Source of the DNA: Kalmanozyma brasiliensis GHG001
Lineage: Eukaryota; Basidiomycota; Ustilaginomycetes; Ustilaginales
DNA: 64,000 nt
Assembly (NCBI RefSeq): GCF_000497045.1
Contig: NW_015961981.1
Location: 870,401 to 934,400 of the forward strand
Direction of reading: 5' to 3'
In this document: piece after piece, positions 41,355 through 51,200 of the stretch
How positions within the stretch are numbered: position 1 is the first letter of the stretch
Layout of the letters: every line of letters starts with the position of its first letter
Program-made: the position numbers and the translations under genes
Notes under the pieces: model-generated
Seen by the model: the letters and a program-made list of their open reading frames with translations, nothing else
Databases searched by the model: none
Told to the model about the DNA's origin: nothing

Positions 41355-44300
41355 TCACAATTGCCTCGATATCCGACTGTACACAGAATCGCCCCCGCCC
41401 TGGGATCTGGGACCCTTGGTCCCTGTGCGAGGGAGCTGTCTCGAGCTTCTCCGCGTCGGCGTGTCTGGCTGATCTCCGTAGACCGCCATCGAGGTTCGGT
41501 CTCCCGCGAGCGATGGTCCGCCTGGCGAACGAGGCCCGGAGGGTGCGTGTGTCGGCATGGGATCATCCCTCAACTGGTATCCCTGCTGCTGTTTTGGCGC
41601 TCCAATGTGCGCTGGACCTTGCAACCCCTGCGACGCCGTCGGCATGGGTGGCAATCGACTCTCGCGCTTGGCCGCCGCATTGAGTCGCATCTCCATCGTC
41701 TGTCTCCCCCCACCTCCTCCTCCGTTGCCTGCCGACCCGCCTCCTCCACCTCCGCTTCCCGCAACCGAACCCCTCGCAGGACTCGCCCCCACCGCCGCAC
41801 TCTGCATCATGTGCATTGTCGCCATCTGCTGCTGCAAAAAATCCCCCGTCCCCGGTCGCATCCGCAACAGCTTCATCGCCATATCCAAACTCCCATTCGC
41901 CGTCGCCTCGCCATCCTCCTCCTTCTTCTCCTGCTTCCTCTTCTTGATCGTCCCCAACGAACGCTGGTTCAAGACGCTCTTGTTCTTCGCCCCGCGTTGG
42001 GTGCCCGACCGACGCATCTTGAGCTGCATCCCGCGCACACATTCGATCATCAGTTCGTCCGTCGATTGATCGTGTAGCAGCAGGTAGGAGAGGATCTCGC
42101 GGTATTTCGGGCCTTGCAGGACATCGAGCGGGACACCGTGCGTGATGTTGGTTTCGGTGTCGTAGGCGTGAAAGTAGTTCTTGAGGAACGAAAGCCATTT
42201 GAAGACGATATCCACTTCCTTGTCGGAGAGTTGGGACATGCTGGAGGGTGAATCCGAGAGAGGTGGGACGAGGATCGACTCGATAATGTTGAGAACCTCC
42301 TTCCAGACCTTGGTGAGTACCAACAGCGCTTCGTGCTCCGAGAGACTTCCCTTGAGGGTCGCAAGACACTCGTCGAGGTAGTCGAAGAGCGGGATGATGG
42401 CCGACTCGATCTCGTGGTCCGTAAGCTGGACGGGCCGGTTCTTGGGTTTGGCCTCGCTCTCGACGGGGGGGATCATGGACGTGTTGGCGCTCGTACTGGC
42501 CAGCGCCGAGGCGTAGAGAGCCTTGACGTTGCCAATCGCCTTGTCGAGGTTGATCCCGCTCGTTTTGACCAGCGTTTTGAGCAACGAGCGCGACAGACAC
42601 TGACGGATGAACACGGACATCTTGTCGACAATGATCCGAACCATATCGCTCTCGGCTCGTTTGAGCGAGCGGAAGCCTCGACCGAAATGGTAGAGAATGT
42701 CGTCGCGCTCGCCCTCCATGCTAACGCGGCACAGCAGCCGCCCCTGCGTGTCGAGATCCATCCACAGCTCGTGCGACACAAAGTCACCAAAGTATCTCGG
42801 ATCCAGACGCAGGTAGGCGCGTCCGCACAGGTTGTGATCCCCGATCAGCTTGCGATCCCACACGGTCGCGGCGAGCCACATGGGCTGCTCGACGTGCACG
42901 TCAAACACCTCGTCCCACCTCGGCGCCGAGGTCTCGTAGATCGTGCGGGTCTTGGCGATCTTCTGCCCCCTCTCGTCGCTGAGGGTAACAAACGAGTCGA
43001 TCCGGTTTACCCCCGAGTCGCGCACAGGCTGTAGGTTCTCGCCGAGCACGATCTTGATGCTGAAAATGAAGCGTCCAATGGCCCGCTTGTCCGGTACCTC
43101 CGGTGCGTGTCGCTTGACGATCTCCGCCTGCTTGTCCGCGTCGATCTTCTGGTAGAGCTTGTCCAACAGCACGCGGGCCGCCTCGATGTTGTTGAGTCGC
43201 ACGCACGAGGTGGACTGGAAATGGAACGGCTCCACCTTTTTCTCGCCAGAGAGCGTCTGCTTGGCCTTGACCATCCAGGCGGACTGCTTCTGCGCCATGT
43301 CCTGGTCCTCAGCCGTGCGCGGGAACATCTCTTCCATAAACATCTCCTCGACGCGGCTGCAGTACTGCTCGACCGCGCGGCTGACGATCTTGCTGAGCGT
43401 GGTGAGGAAGCGAGCATTCTGGTAGGCGTCGGGCCACTTGAGTCCGAGCACAAAATCGACCGGTTGCTGAAGGGCGCCAAAGAGGTCGTCGATGCTGCTG
43501 CTGTGCACCGCACCTTCGCTGTCGATGGGCGTAAAGGTGTCGTTGACAATGGCGTTGTGCACCCACTCTGCGGTCTTCTTTTCCGAGTTCATGAGCCAGT
43601 GCCGGATGTGCGGCTCGAACCAGTCGGTGAGGCTGAAGGTGGCGGCAGCGCTGTCGGGGCAGAAGGCCTTATACATGCGCAGCAGCGCTTTGACGCGATT
43701 GTAGAGGGTGAAGATGTCTTCGAATGCGAGCGGGTCGGTTTCGCGCGTGGCGTGGTCGACCACTTGCTGCTTCATCGAGTCGAGGTCGTCGAGGAACAGT
43801 GGCACCTGCTTCTCTAGGAGCAACGAGACCGCGTCGACCGAGCCCAAGATGGGTTCTGGATACCGTTTGTCCAGCCGCTTAGCCCCCTTCTCGAGCCAGT
43901 CGAGCAGTTGCACGAGCGGCACGACTTCGTTGGTCACCACCTCGGAGAAGAGTTCGGTGGTCTTGGACGTGTACTCATGGATGGCCATGATCCGTATCGC
44001 GTCTTTGAGCTCCTCAACATGCGACTCGAGCGCGATGGCTTCCGCTTCGAGCCGCTTGTCTTGCCGTACGAAGCCAGTGGCATGAAGATCCTGAACCATG
44101 GCCAGATAGGGTTGGATGTCGTCCGTCTCGACATTGTGAATGTCCTGAAACGTCTCGTAGAGGTATCGAAGAAATGACTCGAACAGCGAAGTGTACAGCT
44201 TAACGAGCTTCGCCTGCTCCTCCTGCATCCAGTAGGCAAAATCGACTTCGGACAGGGTGCGCGTCACGGAGCCAAGCGACTCGGACACGCAATCGAGCGG

Positions 44301-45821
44301 CACCTCTCCGTTGTCGTACTTGGCCTTGATGACGTCCAGGTGCGACACGCTGACGAAAGGTGCTGCCAGTCGCCAGCGTTCGGCGCAATCGGCGAGCAGC
44401 GCGACGTGGCTCTTGGAAAGAATGCTGAGCGAGACCTCTTCCTCCTCCGGCTGGTGCTTGATCATTTCGAGGTCGTAGTCGATGCAGATCTCGAGCGCCC
44501 GGTGGTAGTATGCGCGCGGATCTGGTGGAATATAGACAAAGTTGGCAAAGACGTCGTCATCCGCAGAGTCGACCGAGAGACCTGCAAATTCGGCGTCTGG
44601 CGTTGCTGTGTCGGAAGCGTTCTCGGTGCTGGGTGTTCCGCTTGCGCTTGCGCCGGCATACGACTCGGGACGAGAAGCGGAGGGTCGCGTGGGGGAGAGA
44701 CCTGGCACATCCTTCGAAGTGCTCTTGAGAAGCTCTGGGTTGTTCTGGCACATCTCCATCATGATCTGCGACAACGACGAGAGCTCCTGCGTCCTCCACT
44801 GCTGATATGCTTCTTCCGATGCAAAGTCCTCCTTCCGCCCTGGCCAAGGCTGTTGTAGGTTGATGTTCTTGACGCATCGTTTTAGGTCGGTCATAGCGGC
44901 TTGCTCTGTGCATGTCTTTTTCACGAACTCGATATCCTGGCTGAGCTGGCTGAGCTCGACCGAGAAGAGGGCGCCAACAGTACGGACCATGGTCGAATCT
45001 GCGAGAGGATTCGACAAAGTTGGGACCGTACTTGCGGAGCTGGTTCGACGACTGGCACTAGCTGATGCGCTCATGTAGTCCTTCGCTGCTGCGTATCCAT
45101 TGGAGCCTGACGAGACCGCTGCTGGTGAGGACACCGAGGCTGAGGATGCCGAGGGCGCCAGCTTGGACGAATAGCTTTCAAGACGCTCCGTGAGTTCTCT
45201 CGGTACGCTGCTGACCGTCTTGAGACACTCGCGGATGATGTTGACAAAGTGGCCGACCTGGTTGTTGAGCTCCTGCTTCCATTCGTCGCCTGCCGATCTC
45301 TTCTTGAGACTGCCCTGGGCCGTGGTGACGAAGATGAGGATGAGCTCTTCGATCTTGCGATTCTCCTTCATCTGCTTCTGGAACGAGGCTTCCTTGAAAG
45401 TGCCGTAGAAGATGCCGATGGTCTGCCGCAAGCTCTGATCCTTGTAGTTGGTGTCCCGCCCCATGGCTATAAGCTCCAGACGATCGTTGAGACGCTTTAT
45501 GAGCTTCTCTGGGAAGCGCGCTGATTTGGAGGACCCGCCGACATCACGGATCATGTCTCCAAGCCCGGCGAACCCCATCCAGCTATCACTTTTGGAGCTT
45601 TCCGAAGCTTTCTTTGCCGACGCAGAGGTAGCGGCGGACAGAGAGCCTGTTGGATTCGGAGACAATGCGAGCGTCTCCTTGGCTTTCGCCTTTGCTTCCC
45701 TGCGGGCCTGCGAGAGGTGTGCATGATAGGCGACCTGGAGAAGGAAGACGTAGACATCGCCGTCGGTCATGACTTCGCGAGCGTAGCCGCTTCGGTTGCT
45801 CCTGGTGCTGCGGGTGGTCAT
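41355..45821 (-). CDS. Munc13/Ync13-like C2 and MUN-domain protein
   Basis: 1,488 residues, intronless. The first ATG is 45821; the frame extends 16 codons upstream without ATG. Order: an N-terminal helical region (DGDVYVFLLQVAYHAHLSQA), Ser-rich linkers, and a long helical MUN/MHD1-like region (about 480-800). A C2 domain follows at about 912-1035 (FIFSIKIVLGENLQPVRDSG, TRTIYETSAPRWDEVFDV, ATVWDRKLIGDHNLCG), and then an MHD2-like block at about 1125-1225 (FDYLDECLATLKGSLSEHEA, FKWLSFLKNYFHAYDTE). The tail is Gly/Ser/Gln-rich. Fungal members such as fission yeast Ync13 promote vesicle fusion at the septum and membrane, and synaptic Munc13 opens syntaxin. The C2 loop Asp positions look incomplete, so calcium binding is doubtful. 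Confidence 0.85.
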   Translation of the reverse strand: MTTRSTRSNRSGYAREVMTDGDVYVFLLQVAYHAHLSQARREAKAKAKETLALSPNPTGSLSAATSASAKKASESSKSDSWMGFAGLGDMIRDVGGSSKSARFPEKLIKRLNDRLELIAMGRDTNYKDQSLRQTIGIFYGTFKEASFQKQMKENRKIEELILIFVTTAQGSLKKRSAGDEWKQELNNQVGHFVNIIRECLKTVSSVPRELTERLESYSSKLAPSASSASVSSPAAVSSGSNGYAAAKDYMSASASASRRTSSASTVPTLSNPLADSTMVRTVGALFSVELSQLSQDIEFVKKTCTEQAAMTDLKRCVKNINLQQPWPGRKEDFASEEAYQQWRTQELSSLSQIMMEMCQNNPELLKSTSKDVPGLSPTRPSASRPESYAGASASGTPSTENASDTATPDAEFAGLSVDSADDDVFANFVYIPPDPRAYYHRALEICIDYDLEMIKHQPEEEEVSLSILSKSHVALLADCAERWRLAAPFVSVSHLDVIKAKYDNGEVPLDCVSESLGSVTRTLSEVDFAYWMQEEQAKLVKLYTSLFESFLRYLYETFQDIHNVETDDIQPYLAMVQDLHATGFVRQDKRLEAEAIALESHVEELKDAIRIMAIHEYTSKTTELFSEVVTNEVVPLVQLLDWLEKGAKRLDKRYPEPILGSVDAVSLLLEKQVPLFLDDLDSMKQQVVDHATRETDPLAFEDIFTLYNRVKALLRMYKAFCPDSAAATFSLTDWFEPHIRHWLMNSEKKTAEWVHNAIVNDTFTPIDSEGAVHSSSIDDLFGALQQPVDFVLGLKWPDAYQNARFLTTLSKIVSRAVEQYCSRVEEMFMEEMFPRTAEDQDMAQKQSAWMVKAKQTLSGEKKVEPFHFQSTSCVRLNNIEAARVLLDKLYQKIDADKQAEIVKRHAPEVPDKRAIGRFIFSIKIVLGENLQPVRDSGVNRIDSFVTLSDERGQKIAKTRTIYETSAPRWDEVFDVHVEQPMWLAATVWDRKLIGDHNLCGRAYLRLDPRYFGDFVSHELWMDLDTQGRLLCRVSMEGERDDILYHFGRGFRSLKRAESDMVRIIVDKMSVFIRQCLSRSLLKTLVKTSGINLDKAIGNVKALYASALASTSANTSMIPPVESEAKPKNRPVQLTDHEIESAIIPLFDYLDECLATLKGSLSEHEALLVLTKVWKEVLNIIESILVPPLSDSPSSMSQLSDKEVDIVFKWLSFLKNYFHAYDTETNITHGVPLDVLQGPKYREILSYLLLHDQSTDELMIECVRGMQLKMRRSGTQRGAKNKSVLNQRSLGTIKKRKQEKKEEDGEATANGSLDMAMKLLRMRPGTGDFLQQQMATMHMMQSAAVGASPARGSVAGSGGGGGGSAGNGGGGGGRQTMEMRLNAAAKRESRLPPMPTASQGLQGPAHIGAPKQQQGYQLRDDPMPTHAPSGPRSPGGPSLAGDRTSMAVYGDQPDTPTRRSSRQLPRTGTKGPRSQGGGDSVYSRISRQL

Positions 45822-46394
45822 GATGACGATCGGCTGCGGCGAAGGGAGGTGAAGACGATTGTTTGGCAAGAGTCTGCGTTGGGCGTCGGAGACCTATCGA
45901 AGCAAGAGCCGCATACGTGTTGAATTCATCTGTGCGTGCACATGCTTGCTGAAGCGACTGTGACCACTGTGATTGGGCTCGCGGGGTCGAGCTCGGTGAC
46001 GCAGCCAGTCGAAGGCAGTGATTCGAGATTGCAGAAAGAAAGGTGGCTTGCTTCGACGCAAGGGTGGAGTGGGCAGGTCTCGACGAGAAATGCTGGGTAT
46101 ATGACTGCGGAAAGCGATAGCAGTCTAGCAATGCCTGAGGTGATGATGCGGAAGAGGGAGCGTAGATGAGAGAGAGTGTATGGGATGGTCAAGGGTCAAA
46201 GCTGATCTTGACAGGGCAAACAAAAGGCTCAGCCGCGTCGATCCGGCCTGTGTGTTTCAAAATTGGATCTGTGGCTGTCTGTGCGTGCGTCATTGAGCGG
46301 TGCTTGGAGAAATATCAAAGGTGTCAGAGCCATTGTGGACGGCTTACCTAAGCGCAGTCCTTCCCTTTTTTGACGAGATCTTCTCATTCGAGTG
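45822..46394. promoter_or_regulatory. Divergent promoter, Munc13-like / OXA1
   Basis: 573 bp with no convincing coding sequence. Both genes appear to start from this region; no strong motif is evident. Confidence 0.5.
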
Positions 46395-48071
46395 ATGATG
46401 AGGGTCTCGCTTCATCCGATGCAGGTTCGGCTTGCTTCCGTCCACATCACACGCCTCAGTAGTCAACAACGAGTCATCATGGTCGGAGGTGCCGTCTCGC
46501 TCGCTCAGCGGGTTCGCCTACGCAGCGCGTCGCTGTTGGTTCAGGCCACTCTTCCCTCGACCCGTACTGCCTCCACGTCGCGGGGCTTCTCAGCAGCTGC
46601 TTCGGCGTCTCCGAGGATAGCAAGGGTCAGCCCCGTCTTTGTTCCGACGGCTTTCGGCAAGGCCATCACACCAGCTCTGCTCGCTGGCAAGCCTTTCTCG
46701 TCGAGCATCGCACATCGAAGTCTCTCGTTCTGGGGCTCTTCCAACAAATCCAGTACCGATGCATCGACGGTCTCCTCTCAGCTCGAGTCCAAAAAGGACG
46801 AGGCCGTTGAAGCCGTTAGCGAGCTGAAGCAGTCCACCGAGACACATCTTCGCGATGCCGGCTCCTCGGTCTCCGACTCCTTGCAGTCAACGCAGCAATC
46901 CGCAAACGACGCCGTCTCGACTCTTCAAACCAAAGCATCCTCCCTCACCTCGGACCTTACCCAAACATTCAGCAACGTTGATCCCACAGCCACCGCCACC
47001 CTCACCGAAACATTCGGCTCAGCAGCAGGTATCAAGGCAGGTGAACTGTCCGAGCTGGGTCTCAACCACTGGGTCACCCCTCCCGGCTGGATCACCAACC
47101 TGCTCGAGTTCGTCGGCACCCACACCGGGCTCCCTTGGTGGGGCACCATCGTCGTCACCACCCTGGCGCTTCGACTTCTCATCTCGCCCATCAACGTCGC
47201 CGGTCAGAAAAACGCCATCCGTCTGGGCAACATCCAACCCGAGATGAAACGTCACATGGACGACGTGAAGCACTACAAGGCCGCAGGAGACCAGGCGAAC
47301 CTCCAACAAGCCGTGCAGGCCACCCAACGTCTGTTGCGCGAGAACAACGCCAACCCCCTCGGCTCGATCATCCCGATTCTCGTGCAGTTCCCCTTGATGT
47401 TCTCGTTCTTCCTCGCCTTGGAACGCATCGCCAAGTCAGGGAGCGAGACGTTTGCCCACGGCGGACCGTGGTGGACCATGGATTTGACTCAACCGGATCC
47501 CACGTGGATCTTGCCAGCCGTTTCGACGCTCGCCACCTTTGCCGTCGCCGAATTAGGCTTCAAGGTGGGCACCAACAACCAGTCGGATCCGAACCAGAGC
47601 ACTATGATCAAGTACGTCTTCCGTGGTGCTATGCCCCTGATCGGCTGGTTTTCCACCACCTTCCCCTCGGGAGTGTTGGTCTATTGGGCAACGACCAACT
47701 TGTATTCGCTGCTGCAGCTGGCCGTGCTGCAAATTCCGATCGTGAGACAATGGGCTAGATTCCCAAAGCGAATCCAGCATCCCAAGAATCCGTATGCAAA
47801 CGAACCAAAGACGTTCATGGACAAATTGCGCGCGGCCAAGGATCAGATGTCGGACTCCTCGGCGACGCAGAGGGCCGTCAAGCCCGTCGTCAGTGCCACG
47901 AGCGCAAAGGGAGCCGTTGCGGCAGGAAGCAGGTCCGACGCCCTCAAGGAGATCCTCGATGACAAGGCCGCCTACGAGGCAAGCTCCCCCATTGGCGATA
48001 AGGAGGCCGCCGCTGCTCAGAAGAACAGAGAGCGCGTGCTCAAGGCCAGACAACGTCGTGCTAAGAAGTAG
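46395..48071 (+). CDS. OXA1: Mitochondrial inner-membrane insertase Oxa1
   Basis: 558 residues from ATG 46395; an in-frame ATG at 46479 is an equally possible start, and either gives an Arg/Ser/Ala-rich mitochondrial presequence. Residues about 115-200 form a Ser/Glu/Lys-rich amphipathic stretch. The YidC/Oxa1 core follows: a first membrane helix in LPWWGTIVVTTLALRLLISP, the long charged hairpin (NIQPEMKRHMDDVKHYK...), then QFPLMFSFFLALERIAK, PTWILPAVSTLATFAVAEL, and FRGAMPLIGWFSTTFPSGVL with YWATTNLYSLLQ. The basic C-terminal tail (KNRERVLKARQRRAKK) is the ribosome-binding type. It inserts mitochondrially made and some imported proteins. It converges on the telomere-protein gene. Confidence 0.93.
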   Translation: MMRVSLHPMQVRLASVHITRLSSQQRVIMVGGAVSLAQRVRLRSASLLVQATLPSTRTASTSRGFSAAASASPRIARVSPVFVPTAFGKAITPALLAGKPFSSSIAHRSLSFWGSSNKSSTDASTVSSQLESKKDEAVEAVSELKQSTETHLRDAGSSVSDSLQSTQQSANDAVSTLQTKASSLTSDLTQTFSNVDPTATATLTETFGSAAGIKAGELSELGLNHWVTPPGWITNLLEFVGTHTGLPWWGTIVVTTLALRLLISPINVAGQKNAIRLGNIQPEMKRHMDDVKHYKAAGDQANLQQAVQATQRLLRENNANPLGSIIPILVQFPLMFSFFLALERIAKSGSETFAHGGPWWTMDLTQPDPTWILPAVSTLATFAVAELGFKVGTNNQSDPNQSTMIKYVFRGAMPLIGWFSTTFPSGVLVYWATTNLYSLLQLAVLQIPIVRQWARFPKRIQHPKNPYANEPKTFMDKLRAAKDQMSDSSATQRAVKPVVSATSAKGAVAAGSRSDALKEILDDKAAYEASSPIGDKEAAAAQKNRERVLKARQRRAKK

Positions 48072-48256
48072 ATGAGACGAGGAAAGACCCATCCCCTTGG
48101 TCATACGAAGCATCTATCTTGTATTCTAACATCCCCACACACCGCTTTTACAAATCACGCAAGCCGTAAGAAGAACCTAGCACTGGGTATGATGGCTTGG
48201 ATTGTAAGGAACAACATCTGGTACCGTTGAGATGATGGGCATAGCGGACGTGATAT

Positions 48257-51200
48257 TCAACCCTCGATGATCACCTCGACACCGTTTCCTCGCCCCTCCT
48301 CTTCGTCCACCTGAACAATCGGATCGTCCACATCACCCCCCTCCTCCTCTCCCGGCACCTCCTCCCCCACATCCGGCACATCCTCCGTCTCGTCCCTTCT
48401 CCCCCTCACCACCGCCGGCGGCGCCTTCCACACATTCGGATGCAACAGTCTCTTCCAATACGGAATCCTCCTCCCCTCCCGCTTCATCCGCATCAACTCA
48501 TTCCGACTCTTATCCTTCAACTGCACGTTGTTCCACCTCGCCAGCAACCTCGATTCCGTCCCGTTCACCCCGTGCTTCCGCAAAATCTCGTGGTACACCT
48601 TGAATCTGGGCGACACCTTTTTGTACCGGGCTAGCTCGTGCAGCGCTTCGAGGAGGCAGGTGGTCTCGGCGTCGGTCCAGCGCGAACGACCCGTCATGTT
48701 GTGGCCCGTAATGTACAGGTTCGAGCGCTTGTACGGTTCGACGCGGACAGCCTGGCCGAGGGGGGCGGTGTGCGCGTTGCGCCGACGACGACGCGCCGAG
48801 GTGCCCGGTTCCGCCGCAGACGTCTCGTCTTCCAGTTCGTCGACTTCCGATTCGGGTGGGTCGATGGTGACGGGATCGGCTTCTTCAGGCTGTGGACGGT
48901 TGCGCGAGTTTTCTGGGCGATAGGGCCCAGTGCGACGTGTGGGAACAGTGTTGCTCGAGCGCAGGATCTCGGCGACCGCATTGCCGTCCCGCATAGCAAT
49001 CGCATCGGGGTTCTCGCCGTCAACGGCAGGCGGCTCGTCGTCCAACCCGTCGAGGGGCACCGCATCGTCATCAGCGGTAGGGTGGGCAAAGTGCAGCACC
49101 CCTGCTCGAGGCTTCTTTGCTGCAATCGCAGCGTCCAAGGCGGCTCGGCGATCGAGGATGGCTTCGTCGTCGTCGCCGATAAAGTTGTCGTCCGGCGTGG
49201 CACGCGCTGCTGCGAGCTCTTGGTTGACGCCTTCAAGCCTGTTCCTGCCGGCGCCCTGAGCCGTAGCGTAGCTCTCGTCCTGATCGTAGTCGCTTCCCGC
49301 GCCTTCTTCGCGCAGACGTCCGGATGCCGTCGAGAGGATCCGTGCTTTCGCCTCGGCATCCATCCCATCTGGCAGGCCACGTCCAAGACCGGTAGCGCCT
49401 CCATTGCCGTTCTGACCTCTCACAGCTCGTGAACGGGTCGATCGGGTCGTAGTCGCTTCCTGCACTCGTGCATCTGAAGCTGTGGTGGTCGCAGCGACCT
49501 GCTGCTGCTCGGTCTCGGCAACCTCGGCTGCGTGTTGCTGAGCCTGCCGTTTGGATGGACTCAAAGACTCCTGCTTGAGCCGCAACTGCCTCGTCGAACT
49601 ACGCGATCCCGTCCTCCGAGCAGTCTCGGGCTCGCTGTCATCGCTCTCGTCTTCCTCATTGCGAGCGGCTTCGTCCTCCGCAGTGGTCGCAGGTGGCTGC
49701 GCAGCGTTGGATCGAAGGTTGCGTCGCGGTCTCGGCTTCGCCTGCGCTGCAGCCTCGACGTCCGCTTGACGAGCCTTCGCCTTTCCTTTGCCCTTCGGTC
49801 TGCCGCGCTTGCGGGAAGCCTGCTCCAAGAACACATCCTCTTCCTCTTCGCCTTGCGAGTCGAATCGTGACTCTCGCACTGCGGCTGCTGATCCATCGAG
49901 CAGGCGCTGATTCTTGTTGATGGCGTCCGAGATCAGTCGCACGAGGCGGTTTTGGCTGTCAAAGCCGAGTCTGCCTGCTTTCTCCTTGCTTGGCGAGTCT
50001 AGAGGCACGTCAGGGATGCGGGTCGGCGCAGCGCCAACGCCAGCTGCATCGCTGCTGTCCGAGGCGGCCGTCGGCTCGGCAAGCTGCCGCTGATCCGCCG
50101 CTGGGTTGCGCCCCGAGCTGTTGAGCGCCGCCGAGAGACGAGCCCCGAGTTGGTTTGATCGTGGTGGGCTAGAAGCCACGTCGAGATCAACACTGTCGGA
50201 GACAGCTGAAAATCCGCCGTCCGTCGAAGTCTCCAGCATGTCTTCAAGTTCGCGCACCTTCTGCGTGTCCGTCAAGTCCACATAGACGTTGTCGTTCTGG
50301 ACGGGCTGCCTAGGTCGGCTGCGTTGCGTGTTCGCTTGCGTCTCGTCGTCTTCCAGCATATCGTCCAGCCAGTTGGCATACTGCGAGGCAAATGGCTGCG
50401 AAGGCTGTGCGGCGCGGTGGACTGCTTTCGGCGTAGACTGGCTCGGGCCTGCAATGACGCTGGACGAGTCACGGATGCCGCTATCAATGACGGAGCTCGA
50501 GCCAGGAACGACGTCGGGAACATCGGACGCACTGAACACGCTCGACTCGCGAGCAAGTCGGTCGATGATGAGCGGCAGCGTGGTCGAGTGCATCTCGGCA
50601 TCGACCTCCCGCACCACATCTCGCACGTAGCCCGTGAGGTCGGCGGACATGCTCTGGAATGAGAAAGCCTCGCGCATGGCGTCCACGTCATACTCCATCG
50701 ACTGCAACTCGATCTGGCGCACATTGGCGAACGTTTCGTAGCGCTGCACCATCCTCTCGATCTCGGCTCGAGACATTCGCCGCTGCCTCTTGACCCGTTG
50801 CAAGGAGTGACGAACCACATCACCGCTCATGAGGTCGACGAGGTGATCGGAGATGGTCGATTGGGCCATGTCCTCCGCCATCTCCCCCGTGCGGACAGCA
50901 GCGATGATACGGTCGAGACGATTGATGTAGATCTGAATGCTCATGTCGAGCAGCATGTTGAGGATCTGGTCGGTGAGCTCCTGATCGAATGGCAGAATCC
51001 ATCGGAGGAAGATGCGCCTTGCATCGCTAAGTTCGCTGATATTGCGCAAGGGGGCCTCCAAGACGTCCCGACTGGTGATGTCCTGGCCGCTGCGTCGACC
51101 GTACGCCGCCGGATCGGTAGGGAGCTGATGGATGTAGTGGACAAAGGTGGCACAGTTGGCCATCTTCATGGCTTCCTCGAACCCGTCGGGACGCGGTTGC